Source: Chelonoidis abingdonii (lineage: Eukaryota > Chordata > Testudines > Testudinidae). From it: a DNA stretch of 64,000 nucleotides. The translations under genes and the position numbers were made by a program. Of this stretch, positions 1 through 12,000 are shown one piece after another. Within the stretch, counting starts at the first letter, position 1, and the number at the start of each line of letters is the position of its first letter. Where the stretch lies: contig NC_133770.1 of assembly GCF_003597395.2 (NCBI RefSeq), forward strand, positions 94,383,279 through 94,447,278, written 5' to 3'. Below the pieces are notes generated by a model, which had not been told where the DNA came from, did no database searches, and worked only from the letters and a program-made list of their open reading frames with translations.

Positions 1-1945
1 GTCCAGATGATGAGATGTCATCACTGTTAGCGTAGTATGAGAAGGGGCGTTGAGATGAACGAGAGCTGAGGAAGCGTTGTTCCAGGTCAGCCATAAAAAT
101 CATTGGCAGTATTGTGGGGGCATGCGGGTGCCCATTAGGCAGTGCCACTAATCTGGAGATATATCTTGGTCATCAAAATTTGAAATAGTTGTGTGGAACG
201 TCATTAAGAGCACAGAGCCTCAGCAGCCATGGTTGTGCTGTAGGCATCATCAGGGATACTGTTCCAGACAGCATTTTATTCCATACTGTCGTTATGTTGA
301 GTTTGTCGTGGAAGCCGTCTACTATCCTATGGTGCTAGAGATGGTTGTTTTCTGGGTCACCAATGCATTCTAGTGCTTTCCTGCAGGAATCAGTTATCGG
401 TGATCACGGATGATTAGCTAAGGAGAGCAGTTTAACGGTGACACTAGGCTCGTCTGAGATTTAGATAGATCACACACTATCCAAGAAATCCTTCAGTAGA
501 GTGCCAAATGCCTGAGGTGATTGGGCGAGTCCAGTGACTTTCCGGGGTTTGTGCCGCATCTTGACTAAGTAGAGATAAGAATAAAGCCTGGTCGGAAAAG
601 CGCAAAATCTACCACGAAGACTATGACATTTACATTAATGTCAATCCAGTCTTGAGACGAATGTAGCGAGTTCCTGGAGTTAGGATGGTGCATGTTTTCT
701 TAGCTGTATATTCCTGTCAGGTGGTTGCCGGGATCTGAGGCGAAGGTGCGCCTATACTCATAGCAATTTCGGTATTGGAGAGTTGTTTCTGGCCAGCCTC
801 CTCTTTAGTTCAGCTCAACTTGTTCAAATGAATGACAAAACAGCAACACCTCCTTTAAATCCAGCTCCTCTCCCTCCCAACCAATACGCTAAGCAGGAGT
901 GCCGTTTCTAGAGGACTAGTGAGTGGCAAAATTAGCAGGAATTCTGCCAACGAAATAAATAGAGTCTATGAGGCAAGCGATGCGTCGTCTGTATTTATCC
1001 ACAACCTCTCTCGCTACTAAGCCGTACGCGAAGCAATTCAATGTATAGGTCCAGACCGTCCAATATTTGGACTCTCGGAGGGAGAGTCCATGTGGAGCTC
1101 TGTGTCTGTTGGTGGCCGAGGTACCTTTGTGATCAGCTGCAGCTGTTCAGTGTTGTCCTTGGAAGTATGTCTTGAGTGAGGAACGCGAAAGTAGCTTCCA
1201 GCAATCAGCCACAGAAGCAGTTATCTCGTTGAGTGGGTGAGCCGAGGGCAGGCAGGAAGGAGATGTCCCACAATTGTCTAGGGCAGACTAATTTCTTCTG
1301 GGCTGATGTGGGATCTGAGCTTGGAATAGTATTGTACATATGCTGGATGGGTAGGATACCACCGGTTGTGGCCCATTTTTTTTTGCTGGCAGTAGGCAGT
1401 TTAGACAGGCTTACAGTCCTTTTCCTTCTGCTAGGAGAAGTGAAGTGGCAGTAATGATTAGATCTCCTGTCTTACTTTTTAGTGAAGTCTATTGTATGGA
1501 AAGTTGGTTATTAATGAAGTCTCACAGGTATGGAGAGTCTTTTTGATGTTTTCCTTTTTGCTGTACTAGGATGCTGAGATAGCAGTGGATTTACCTCCTT
1601 TAGTCCATTAAGGTGGATACGATTGATCGGAAGAGTGATTATCCGGGCTGGTGAGTTGTGGGCAGTTCTTTTCAGTGAGGTTTGAATGATTGTCCACTCT
1701 ATACGGTTAAAATGTCAGTCCCTTGCGGCTATCTGGAGGGTAGCCGTGTTAGTCTGAATCTGTAAAAGCAGCAGAGAGTCCTGTGGCACCTTATAGACTA
1801 ACAGATGTTTTGGATCATGAGCTTTCGTGGGTGAATACCCACTTCGTCAGATGAATGTAGTGGAAGTTTCCAGGGGCAGGTATATATATGCTGGAGATAA
1901 CGAGGTTAGTTCAATCAGGGAGGATGAGGCCCTGTTCTGCACACT
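1..1945 (-). mobile_element. Decayed Penelope-like retroelement (RT region plus hammerhead-bearing pLTR)
   Basis: Read on the minus strand, 1-200 gives a degraded reverse transcriptase: YLQISGTA, then after a small frameshift MGTR and PPQY, followed by LEQRFLSS. This is the PLE RT motif region around the GTAMGT box. Upstream on the same strand, to about 1735, the sequence follows the turtle PLE coding consensus I recall but is riddled with stops and indels. From 1736 to 1860 it continues into the terminal repeat with a hammerhead ribozyme motif (core 1819-1850), then a short piece to about 1945 that belongs to the preceding unit. The element runs off the left edge and is clearly dead. Family identity is from recalled consensus, not a search. 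Confidence 0.72.
1819..1850 (-). ncRNA. Hammerhead ribozyme motif, degenerate copy
   Basis: On the minus strand: CTGACGA (1850-1844), a 6-bp stem II GTGGGT/ACCCAC closed by ATTC, then GAAA (1826-1823). Stem III follows as AGC-TCAT-GAT, where one pair is broken compared with the 57.4-kb copy. The catalytic bases are kept but stem III is damaged, so cleavage activity is doubtful. Confidence 0.5.
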
Positions 1946-1954
1946 CCTCCTGAA

Positions 1955-2032
1955 GCTCTGGTATTTGCCACCATCAGAGACAGGATATTAGGCTAGATAG
2001 AGTACCGATCTGACCCAACATGGCAGTTCTTT
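1955..2032 (+). repeat. Fragment of dispersed repeat ending in TCTGACCCAGTATGG-type tail
   Basis: Contains GACAGGATATTAGGCTAGAT followed by GATCTGACCCAACATGG. The same family is seen more fully at 9405-9626 and, reversed, at 48553-48625. I believe it to be a non-LTR 3' end common in turtles but cannot assign a family name. Confidence 0.5.
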
Positions 2033-3163
2033 GCCAACCTGGAATAGTCAGCTTGATCCTCAATAACTTTTCCAGTGTTGCTTTCCCCAAGGGCCAACAG
2101 GTGCTGTGCACTAGCTGAGAAATCCCAAGTGGCTGATATCAGTTTGGGAAGGATCAGAACCATAGTCTGAGCCACAGGTGTGTGCACAAAGACATTAGAA
2201 GGATTAGATGATTGTCACAAGGCTTTCAAAGGAGTTTTTAATCTAGGGAACCCCTTGCTCAAACAATTCCAAATATCAGCTAACCTGCCCTATCCTGGGC
2301 CCTTATGAGGCACAGCAATTTTCGAGACAGTCTAAGCAAGCAGGTGGATTTCAGACACTAACGACTTTTCTATTAAACAGTAGTCAAGTCTCAGCTACAC
2401 TTAACTAAAGCAGAGTTACCACTCTCCTAGGATGACTGGCTTCAATATGAAATTAGGCTACCTTTCACGCACCAGCAGTCATGCCTGAATTTTGCATGCC
2501 ATCACAAAAGTGCATCAGTGATTAACTGGAGACCACCAAAAGGAGGAAGCTTTGTATAAATAAGGATTATATCAAAACACCCAATATTTTAATGAAAGAA
2601 AATGGATATCCACACATTTGCACTTATGTACAATTTTGTGATATATATATAATTTTAAGCTGTTTACAAACAACATTTAATGCTTCAAATATTACATAAT
2701 GTCGATATTATATTTCTAGCAGAAATAAATATATTGCACTTAAAAGGAAACTTTTCATTAGATGTTGCTTCATAGTTATGTTCATAACTTTTTTCCATAA
2801 AAAGATTTCCCCTCCAACGCCCCTCCCCACCCCCTCTCCCAAACTCACACTTTCATTACATGGTGAATGTGCTCACTCAAGGCATTATAAACAACAAATT
2901 AAACACAGCAAACAGCAGGTCTGTGGTACATTCTGTTAAAGAGGCTACACAACTAGTTTTTACCTTCCCTGTTTTTAAGAAGAAATCTTTACCCATTTCT
3001 GAAGGTACAATAAGAAAATAAGAGACTATTTAAAATGTGCCAGAAGTAAAATACAGCAAATTGTATTTCTTGTCCATATACTAAGTTAAGAAATGACTTC
3101 AGAGTGTTTATTTAGATCACTGCTCCATTTATTTCAAAAGGGAAAATAATGCAATAAAAATGT

Positions 3164-3366
3164 GTATGTAGTGTTGTTATAGCCATGTCTCTAATATCCT
3201 GGGACTGACAAGGTGAGTGAGGTAATATCTTTGATTGGAGCAACTTCTGTTGGTGAGAGAGACAAGCTTTACATAGAGCTCTTCAGGTCTGGGAAATATA
3301 TTCAGTGTGTCACAGCTAAATACAAGGCAGAACAGATTGTTTAGCAAAAATAGTTACTAGGCCACT
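3164..3366 (-). mobile_element. PLE-type terminal repeat, copy A of an inverted pair
   Basis: The sequence follows the reptile repeat that reads GTTGGTGAGAGAGACAAGCTT and AGCTCTTCAGGTCTGGGAAA. On the minus strand the hammerhead-like region CTGAAGAGCTCTATGTAAAG has lost the spacing and the GAAA box. The part from about 3305 (GTCACAGCTAAATACAAGG) is repeated in inverse orientation in copy B. Confidence 0.55.
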
Positions 3367-3508
3367 TCACCTTGAATGGTCCCTTGAAATGTGTTAATGA
3401 TATTAAATCATCTGTTTCACCTTGTATTTAGCTGTGACACTCTGAATATGTTTCCAAGACTTGAAGAAGAGCTCTCTGTAAGCTTGAAAGATTGTGTCTC
3501 ATTTTATA
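3358..3508 (+). mobile_element. PLE-type terminal repeat, copy B, opposite orientation, hammerhead-like
   Basis: The plus strand carries CCTTGTATTTAGCTGTGACA (the inverse of copy A), then TTGAAGA, stem GAGC with loop, GCTT and GAAA at 3461-3490, which is the layout of a hammerhead core. The first core base (C of CUGANGA) is changed to T, so it is probably inactive. The two copies meet near 3360 with almost no spacer, making a large imperfect hairpin. Confidence 0.5.
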
Positions 3509-3667
3509 GACCGGAACCCACATTCAATGACCGTTTACCAGAGAGTCCAAAATGCCACCTCACTGCAGGACAGAAATTGTAAGCAGCGAAACCACATTTT
3601 CTGCTGCAGAAAGCGACAGTAAGGAGTGGTAAGAATTAGGCCTCACCAAACAAACATACATTTCAAT

Positions 3668-3790
3668 GAGTAAAATTCACCCTGTGCAGAGAAACAGAAT
3701 GGCTCTTGCCACAGCCCCTGTTCAAATAATGAGACATGTGGTACTTAGGCCTGAATGCTGACTCTCTACACAGGGGTGAATTTCACCCAA
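3668..3790. repeat. Palindromic MITE remnant
   Basis: The left arm TAAAATTCACCCTGTGCAGA (from 3671) is the imperfect inverse of CTACACAGGGGTGAATTTCA (ending 3785). Short fold-back elements of this kind recur through the window. Confidence 0.45.
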
Positions 3791-3799
3791 CTGGTATAA

Positions 3800-6700
3800 G
3801 CTTTCAGTTTAGGACACGTCCCATAAGATTTTAAAAACATTTTTCATTAATACTTCTGATCTCCCACAATACACACAAAGATCAGATCTCATGGGACCTA
3901 AACAAGTCATCAAATCACTTGTTTTTAAACAAATGTTGATTTTTAAAAGTCTAATATTTGCTGAATCTTGGGTTGTTGTCCTCCCCCGCGCCCCCCATGG
4001 TCCATTGCAGTACAGGAAGAGATAGTGCCTGAATGAATGGCCAGACTTTTAGAAGAACTTGGCACCTACTGTTGTTCTCAATGCCTTAAGGGTGTGTGTT
4101 TGCTAGGAAATTTTGTAGATTTTTCAGCACTGGTGCAGTTCCACTGGTGCCACCAAAGATGTAAGAGCTAGTGCAGACTATGCACAGGCCATGACGCCAG
4201 TGACAACCTGTAGTATGTCTCCACTACACCTTACCCATAGGTGGGACTGCACTTGTGCTGAAAAACGGCTACAACATTTCCCATAGTAGAGAAGACTTAA
4301 CGTTTTCCTTGGACCTAGCAAGGGCCATTTTTATCCGAAATGAAAGAACTCTCCTTAGTTTTGGAATTTAACTCATTTTGTCTATACTGCTTAAGTCAAT
4401 TCATATGTTCTGTATCTCCACTACAATCAATGGCTCTGACTTTCTACTCAGCACTGTCCTGCAGAGTAGGCAACAGACCAACTATGGCACTTCTGAAAAC
4501 TAAACAGCTAAATTTAAGATGTGTTTTATGTCTTACTTCTTTCAGGTTTCCAGAAATAAAAAGGAAATTGGATAAAGGCATCTAAGTCATTTGCCTTAGT
4601 CTGGGATTCCTTTGATTGATACAAGATGTGAATATTTCTGGGTAACAGAGTAATTAAAAAAACCCATCCAAACCTATTCATAACACTGAGCCAGGCAATA
4701 AAACAATAGAGTGAAGATAATCTTACCCTTCTGTTTGAAAAGCAAATTTGGGCATGTTCATCCAGCCCTTCTTAAAAGAGAAGATCACCCATTCTGCTTA
4801 GCCAAGAAAGCTTGGAAAAATGAGGAGTGTTCTATATCAGGCATGAAATGTGAAATACATAGAAATATAACAGTTAAATTACATTTGACATTGCTAAGCC
4901 ATCTACCAGTGGCAGACATTTTTCCTCAAAGTGGTATCATTGGGATATTGGAAATTCAGGAAGAGATTACTGAAAGAGATTACTGAGCCAGCATAAAAGC
5001 AGGACAGGGATTTTTTTTTAAGCAATCATAAAAAATTCAATGTTTAAGCAGTTAAAATCTGGATTACATTTCTAAATGTTTTATCTACTTATTCAAATCA
5101 ATGTAAAGCAGCTTGAAAACTGGTTACTAGTCTCCTCTGATGAGTTCCTACACTGGTATTGTCATTAATGTCACTGTCCAGCTAGCGAGACACCATTAGT
5201 GAGATTGGAAAAGCCTGGTGAAATCTTGTTCCCATTAAAGTCAGTTACAGCTTTGCTACTGACTTTAGCGGGGCAAGAATTTCACCCCCTAAGAACAGTC
5301 AGAATTTACACTCAGATACTGCCTTCTGCTGGAAGGCAAGGAGGGGAGCAAATCAATACTACAGGTCAGAAATTCCCCATATCTATGTCAATACTAGCGT
5401 GGGTGCTCCCATTCCGTAACATTGCTCTCGTACCACCAACTGAAACCCTTCTACAAGATCCATGAGACTGGAGACCCCTGGATTAATGCTGCTGGATGAT
5501 TTGTTTTCTTGGCCTGCATTGATGGGGAATCCAGTGGGTGCAGTGGTTCAAAAGGGATTATGTTGCTGTGGGGAGGAACTAGTCAGACAGCACAAAAAGA
5601 GGGGTTGACTACTCAGAGACCCTAAGGGATGTGGAATCAGCCTGTGGATCCTCAGTCACTGAGGTTCAAAAGCCTTGTCCCCTTCCTGACTGATAGGATG
5701 GCAAACCCCTCCCTGCTGTGGAGAGTAGTCCATGAGTTTTGGAGAGAACGTCCCACTCCCATGCATGCTGTCTACATGAGGAGAGGGCTAGTGCCGTATT
5801 TTTCATAGACATTTCACATTTTATTCCTAGTGAAGCAGCATTTGCCTTTCATTGGATATTTTAGCATTCATCTGTTACTATACTTGTACTCTAGGAAGAA
5901 ATAGAACTTTCTTTGAAACTTTTTCATACTCCATTAGCAATATAGCAGAAATTTCACATGGAGAATATTGGCACTCTTAGGATGGACTCAGGAAAATGGC
6001 TAAAGAGGTCAAAGAATATATTGCTTAGACTTCGCTTTATAGAGGAACAGCCTACTTGTTTCAAATTTACTTCTTGAGTCAACTGAAACAGAGCCACTGT
6101 ACTTGCTTGAGCATTTTCTGGTACATGCACACACAAAAGAGTTTTAAAGCAACGGGGCTGAATTCTTCACACTGCATGCAACACCAGATAAGTTACTGAA
6201 GTTGCACAGGATGTATACAAGGTCACAATTTTCCTCATAGATTTTGCCATTAGCTAGCATAGGATTAGCACCTGGTTAAAAATGAATGACACATTTATGT
6301 TATGTAAGCCAAACAATTGAAAGGGGAGGGAAAACTGTCAATTGTCCCACCAAAGCTGCACTGAAAATATTTTTTAAAGTTTGGCATTATCTATATATTT
6401 GAAAGGTTAACTGTAACTTTTGCAGCATATGTATCTGTTCCACCAATAGTCTCAGATTTCCCCAAAAGTAGGTTCTTCATATCAAAACAGGGCATGATTA
6501 GCCAAAAGTGGGACTTCAATAAAAATACCTTGCAGATAAGTCTGACAGCCAAGTGCAAACTCTAGTATATAGGTACAGCTAGCCAAATACAATATCTATT
6601 TACAGCCCATGCAAGCAGACAGAAGGCTTGGCCCAGTATATTGATTTCTGACATTCCCCAGAGGACCTCTGAGTCCAGAAATCATTAATGGAATACCACG

Positions 6701-8721
6701 TTCACCCATTCAAAAAGCCACAGAACAAAAACTCAGCGGCCTCAGATAATTTTACACCAGTCTTTGCAGCATTCCCTATGCAAAGTTGGGTGAAGGCAAA
6801 ATAATACTGCAATTACTGAGGTAATGGTACCTATTTGTTCAAGGGGAAAATTGGCAAGATTTTAAAGGCAACCAACTATTCTTGATTTATCAGTACAGGT
6901 CTCATCTGTGAGACAAATATCCTTTGTTTTAATCATCTGCAACAGAACATAGGGTAAGAATCAGGCAAAGTGTGAGATGGTGTTACAGCATTTTATGGGA
7001 GGACAGCAAAAGGCAAGTCAGTGGGCTACAGCCAAAAGACTGTCATGTGACATGCCTTTCCCTTCACCCAGATGTGTGGCATATAACATAAAAAGCTGCG
7101 ATCTCTACTGCATATAGTGTTGTAACACACATTGGTCAGGTATAGAACAGAATAATGCGATGAAGACTGGCCATCCACTCTAAGCCTTACTTCTGATCAG
7201 CCGCTACAGCCCCTTGTAAGTTCTCTTTACAGAACTCATGACTAGGATGTAAGAACTGGGGTCAATAAGCACATGGTATTTCTTACCTATATACAGAAAC
7301 TATACATTGGCTGAGCTGATTGGATCCTGCTCTTTCATCTGAACGTTGTTTATTCTTCACAGATGTTGAAATTCACCCGGTACAGAGAGCCAGCACAAGG
7401 CATCAACACCTCTTAAGACTTCAGTGGTGCACAGGCCTCAAGCTGGATCTCTGCAGAGGAGCAAATCTGCCCCATTATTCTAATTACATTATTATATTAG
7501 AGACAAAAAAAACTATAAAACCTGGATTGCAGCCAGAATCAGACCTATTGTTTACAAAACCATGTTTAATTAGAAACCCATTAAAAGATAGATATGAGTA
7601 AAATATTCTGGGCCAAATTACATGCTGATTTATATCCCATACCATTCCACTGATCAAACTGGGACATATACAAGCACAGAATTTGGTCTGCCTGGCAGGA
7701 CAGCATAGCTGGCAACATTATCCATCACATGAAAATCAGAGGAGAAGCTAGTAAATTCTTATGCACTGGTCATGCACCAGGATCCACTGACATTTGCAAG
7801 TTGGATGGGCAGACCTTTATAGTAAAATAATTTGGCTCTGTTCCTTTATCTCATACAAGTGCACATCTGGAGAGAGGGGTCCTTTAGTATCAGTGGCAGA
7901 TAAATGATTCAGGGTGAAGATTTGAAATCTTTCATTTTCAGATTAAAAGTATCAGATCCTTCAGAATAAATATTTCCTTCCATCACTCCTGACAGATACT
8001 TAAATTGCCCCCTTCTGGGATATGTGAGGAGCTCATTTTTAGACAAAGCACAGAATATAACATTTTCATATAGTTCTCAGTCTTTTTTTCTGAACTGATA
8101 ACTTTGTGAACTCAAAGAAAATAAAGAATTCAAGGCTTGTTTTGTGATCATATTTTCTTGGTATTTCCTCTTAGGAACTAAGAACCTGTTCTTATTGAAG
8201 ATAAGCCAGTCTTTAAAAGGAGGACAATCTTTCCCCCTCCTTTTCTCCCAGCAAACTAATGCTGAGATAGCCTAAACATGCTCAAAGCTATAGCGATAAA
8301 TCTTTCCATATTGGCTCTCATTATTCAGAAGGAAAGATGGAGTCAAGTAAGAGTATTGCCTCTTTCAGGATTCTTTTAGCACGTGGAAAAAAACTATACA
8401 CAATTAATTTGTACATTGCTGCGTAAATGCATCTTCTTACTTCGCTAGGCATAATGCGCCTTTGGATCAACCTGCACTTCACTAAAAGTCCTGTGAACTT
8501 TGTGATCCATTTGGCTGTAGCACATAGATCCTTTTGCAACTCCAAGCTTCACTCTCTCTTGCTGTGACCTCTTGATGGAGGAATCTGTATCCATGATGCA
8601 TTATGTTAGCCAGTCTGTTATGAGTTCAGCTCTTTCTCCATAGGATTTTTGGGAAGGTCCCCTGTATTTTCATACCAAATTTGCACATTTAAAAATCTTG
8701 ATTTCCCTTGTTTTATGTCAG
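3800..8721. other. TBX20: 3' flank / possible 3'UTR of TBX20, no gene seen
   Basis: No coding homology is recognisable on either strand. The TBX20 3'UTR must begin at 8721 and run leftward. AATAAA hexamers on the minus strand at 7354-7349 and 5825-5820 are candidate poly(A) signals, but the true end cannot be decided. A weak fold-back sequence lies at about 5205-5290 and decayed MITE-like sequence at about 4130-4300. Confidence 0.4.
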
Positions 8722-9062
8722 TCATACAAATGGTGTCATCACTGCAGAGGAATGACGCAGTCCTTGAATAGCTGCATAAGGCCCCTGCTGAAAGTAATGG
8801 TGGTATCTGGGCATGTGGAATGATGGGAATGTTGGGCCACTACCTTGCATTGAGCTGGCTATGGCAGAAGGTGTAAGAGGCATTCCCAGGCGGCTGTATG
8901 GAGGCAGAGATCCTTGGATTGGATGAGGTATGGGTGTAGCTATGGATGCAGTGCTGGTACCAAGGGTAGTCAAGGACTGTGGGTGCTGAAATCCAGGAAA
9001 ACTGGTTGAAGAGGATACCCAGGAGCTGAGGGATAAGTTATCGGATGTTGTAAAAGCTGATC
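8722..9062 (-). CDS. TBX20: TBX20 terminal coding exon 8
   Basis: The acceptor CTTTGCAG precedes GATCAGC, completing Gly329. It encodes residues 330-441: [20 protein letters not shown], then [60 protein letters not shown] and SAVMTPFV before TGA (8724-8722). This is the complete C-terminal Ser/Thr/Pro-rich region, linked in the family to transactivation and repression. Confidence 0.97.
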
Positions 9063-12000
9063 CTGCAAAGAAAATAAATGGCTGAAGCCTAAGATAGCTA
9101 AGATAGCAAAAAGATATAAAAGGAAAGGGAATCTTTCACAGCAAAGTTGATAGGGAAGACATTCCACAGATTGACTGTGCACTTCATTGCCAGGGGATGC
9201 TGTGAAGGCCAAAACTATAACTGGGTTAAAAAAATTAGAGAAGTTCATGGAAGATAGCAGGGGTGCTGGAACAATTTTTATAGTGGGGGTGCTGAGAGCC
9301 ATTGAACCAAACTGTAAACCCTGCATATGATGGAAACCACTTCAAGCCAGAGGGTGCGGTAACACCCCCAGCATCTCTAGCTCAGGCACTTATGGCGGAT
9401 AGGTCCATCAATGGCTATAAGCCAAAATGGGCAGGGATGTAGCTCTGGGTGTCCCTCAGGCTCTGAGTGCCAGATGTTAAGATTGGACCACAGGGGATGG
9501 ATCATTTGATAATTGCCCTGTTCTGTTCATTCACTTTGAAGCACCTGGCATTGGCTGCTGTCGGAAGACAAGATATTAGACTGCATGGACCACTGATCTG
9601 ACTCAGTATGGCCATTCTTATGTTAAGAAAGGATGCCATTGGAAATTAAATACTCTAAAAAAATTCCTTAACTTTATATTATTCCAGGATTGTTCCCTTT
9701 TATACCTACACCTTAGACGAGATTTCATTGTAAGAAACTGGTTGAAGTTGTTTGGAGAGCAAAATCAGCATTGCTAATTTATTTTATATAGCACCTCAAG
9801 GAATACACCACTTTAAAACAGAATTTTATTCTGCAGTTTGTCAGTCTGTAGATGGATATCAGAATGACATCCACTGTTAATACTGGTGCCAAAAACAGAA
9901 ACATCTGGCTAGCAGAGGTAAAGTCTCATTTCAGTGCAGCACTGTGTCAAGAAACATGCTCCTAACATTTTATATCAGCTGGTCACCAGGGCTGGTTAAA
10001 ATTTTCCAAAATTTAAGTTTAATAAAAATTTAATCAAAAATTGATTTTAAAGGATTTTTTTCTAGTGAAATTTTGTCAAAATTTGGGGGGCCGTGGTTGG
10101 GGTCAGGAAAGAAAATAAAACATTTGCAAAAAGATCCTATTTTTTTAATCAGTTTTCAGTGAGCTCTAGTGGTCAGATAGTAACCATAAGTGGTAGGATC
10201 AACAGACTTGCCTGGCTACTGAAATCTCTCCAAATATATTGGAATATTGGATACATTGTGCATTGGATGCACAAAAATGTGCTCTAAGGCAGAATTTTCC
10301 AACTTAATCAGGGTTTATTTGTTAACTTCCAAAAATTGCTGTTTTCTGAAACCTCACACCCTATAGGATCTCTTTGCTATTCCTCTCCTTTGAGGATTTC
10401 AGAATTAGAAAAAAAGACAGACTTGTTTAAATTACATATAAAAAATGTTTTAATTAGCCCACTTGACAGCAATTTTTTTGGCATGCCTGTGGATAATTTG
10501 CTTTGATAACTACACTAAGGCCATGTCTACACTACAGACATTACAGAAGGATAGCTACAAAGACATAGATATGCCTCTCTAACAATGTCATGCAGATGAG
10601 GACTACAACTACAGAAGAGGTTTTTCACTTTTGAAAGTCAATCATTCTCAAAGTCTGATGCAAACTGTGCACTCAGTCACTGTTATTCATACACATCTGA
10701 GTGTCACCTGTCTGGGTTTTAGAGCTGTATAAACACTGCAAAAATATTAGTTTTTATTATTATTTCTTTGTTCATGTCTTGTGTTTGCTTTTTTGTCCAA
10801 ACCCCATCCTTTTGAAATCAATGGTGAGGCTCAGATTGGCTTTAATGAGGCCAGAATTTCTCCCATTTTAGGAAATAAGTTCACTGGCAAGAATGTTTGG
10901 CAATGCACAATCTTAAGCCAATATTGCAGAATATTCATGGGGAAAGAATTTATATTTACAATAGGTGGCATTTGCTTCAGAAATCTGACAGAGATATGCT
11001 TAGCCAGTCATGAAAGAGAAATAATATGAAAACACCTATATGACAAAAAAAAAAACAGTTTGAATGTCAAATTCTGACTATTCAGAACAAACAGCTCATG
11101 AGCAACATGTAGGCAAACAATTTTTTGCAGAAGAACATCAAACGACAAATACATTTTGTAACACTCTGCACCCCATACTCACCACTGTCATACAATTATG
11201 ATACGTTTTGTACAAAGCATGCCTTGTGAGTTATCGTTCTAGAAGTCCTGTTCTGTTAAAGATTTAATACCCTGTTGGATGGTAAGTGCTATCATTGTAT
11301 GTGGAGTTATGAAGTTTGGCTATGTATGTGCTACTGAAACATGTTGTGAGGCTGAGAATGACCACAAGCAGCCTTTCAGGTACAACAGTAAAAAGGCCAA
11401 ACAATGTTAAAGGCTTATTGAGGAAATGCACACAAGCACAAGGATTACCCCAGGAACTGTGTACAACAGAAACCTCTCAGAGATAGCACTACGCAATGGG
11501 AAACGTTTGACCCAGGTGACAGCAAAAGAGCTTCCCAGGAAGCTGAAAGAAGATATAAAGAGGGAAGGGACATGGCTGGACCTCACTCCACATACAAGAG
11601 AACACCTAGAAAATCTGAGGAAAAAAAGACTGAACAGGGGAGAAGTGCCGGTCCCAGGCTAAAGAGATTTCTAGTCTGTATATGGAAACTTGGTGGACTG
11701 CTTGTATCCTCAGTCAAGGTGAGATATTGCTAATTCAAATCTTATCTATCTAGTATATTAGGCTCAGTTTGTGTTTTTCTTTATTTGCTAGGTAATCTGC
11801 TTTGATCTGTTTACTATTACTTCTAATCACTTAAAATCTTTCTGTAGTTAATAAACTTGTTTTATGTTTTATCTTAACCAGTGAATTTTTGAGTGAAGTG
11901 TTTGGGAATCCCAGCTCTGTAAACAAAGGCTATTGCATATCTTCCCCACATCGGGGAGGGGGACTGAATTAATGAGCTTGCATTGTACAGATTCCTGTCG

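Noticed and set aside
8321..8545. 74-codon minus-strand frame downstream of TBX20
   Set aside because: No domain or exon support; probably part of the 3'UTR or flank.
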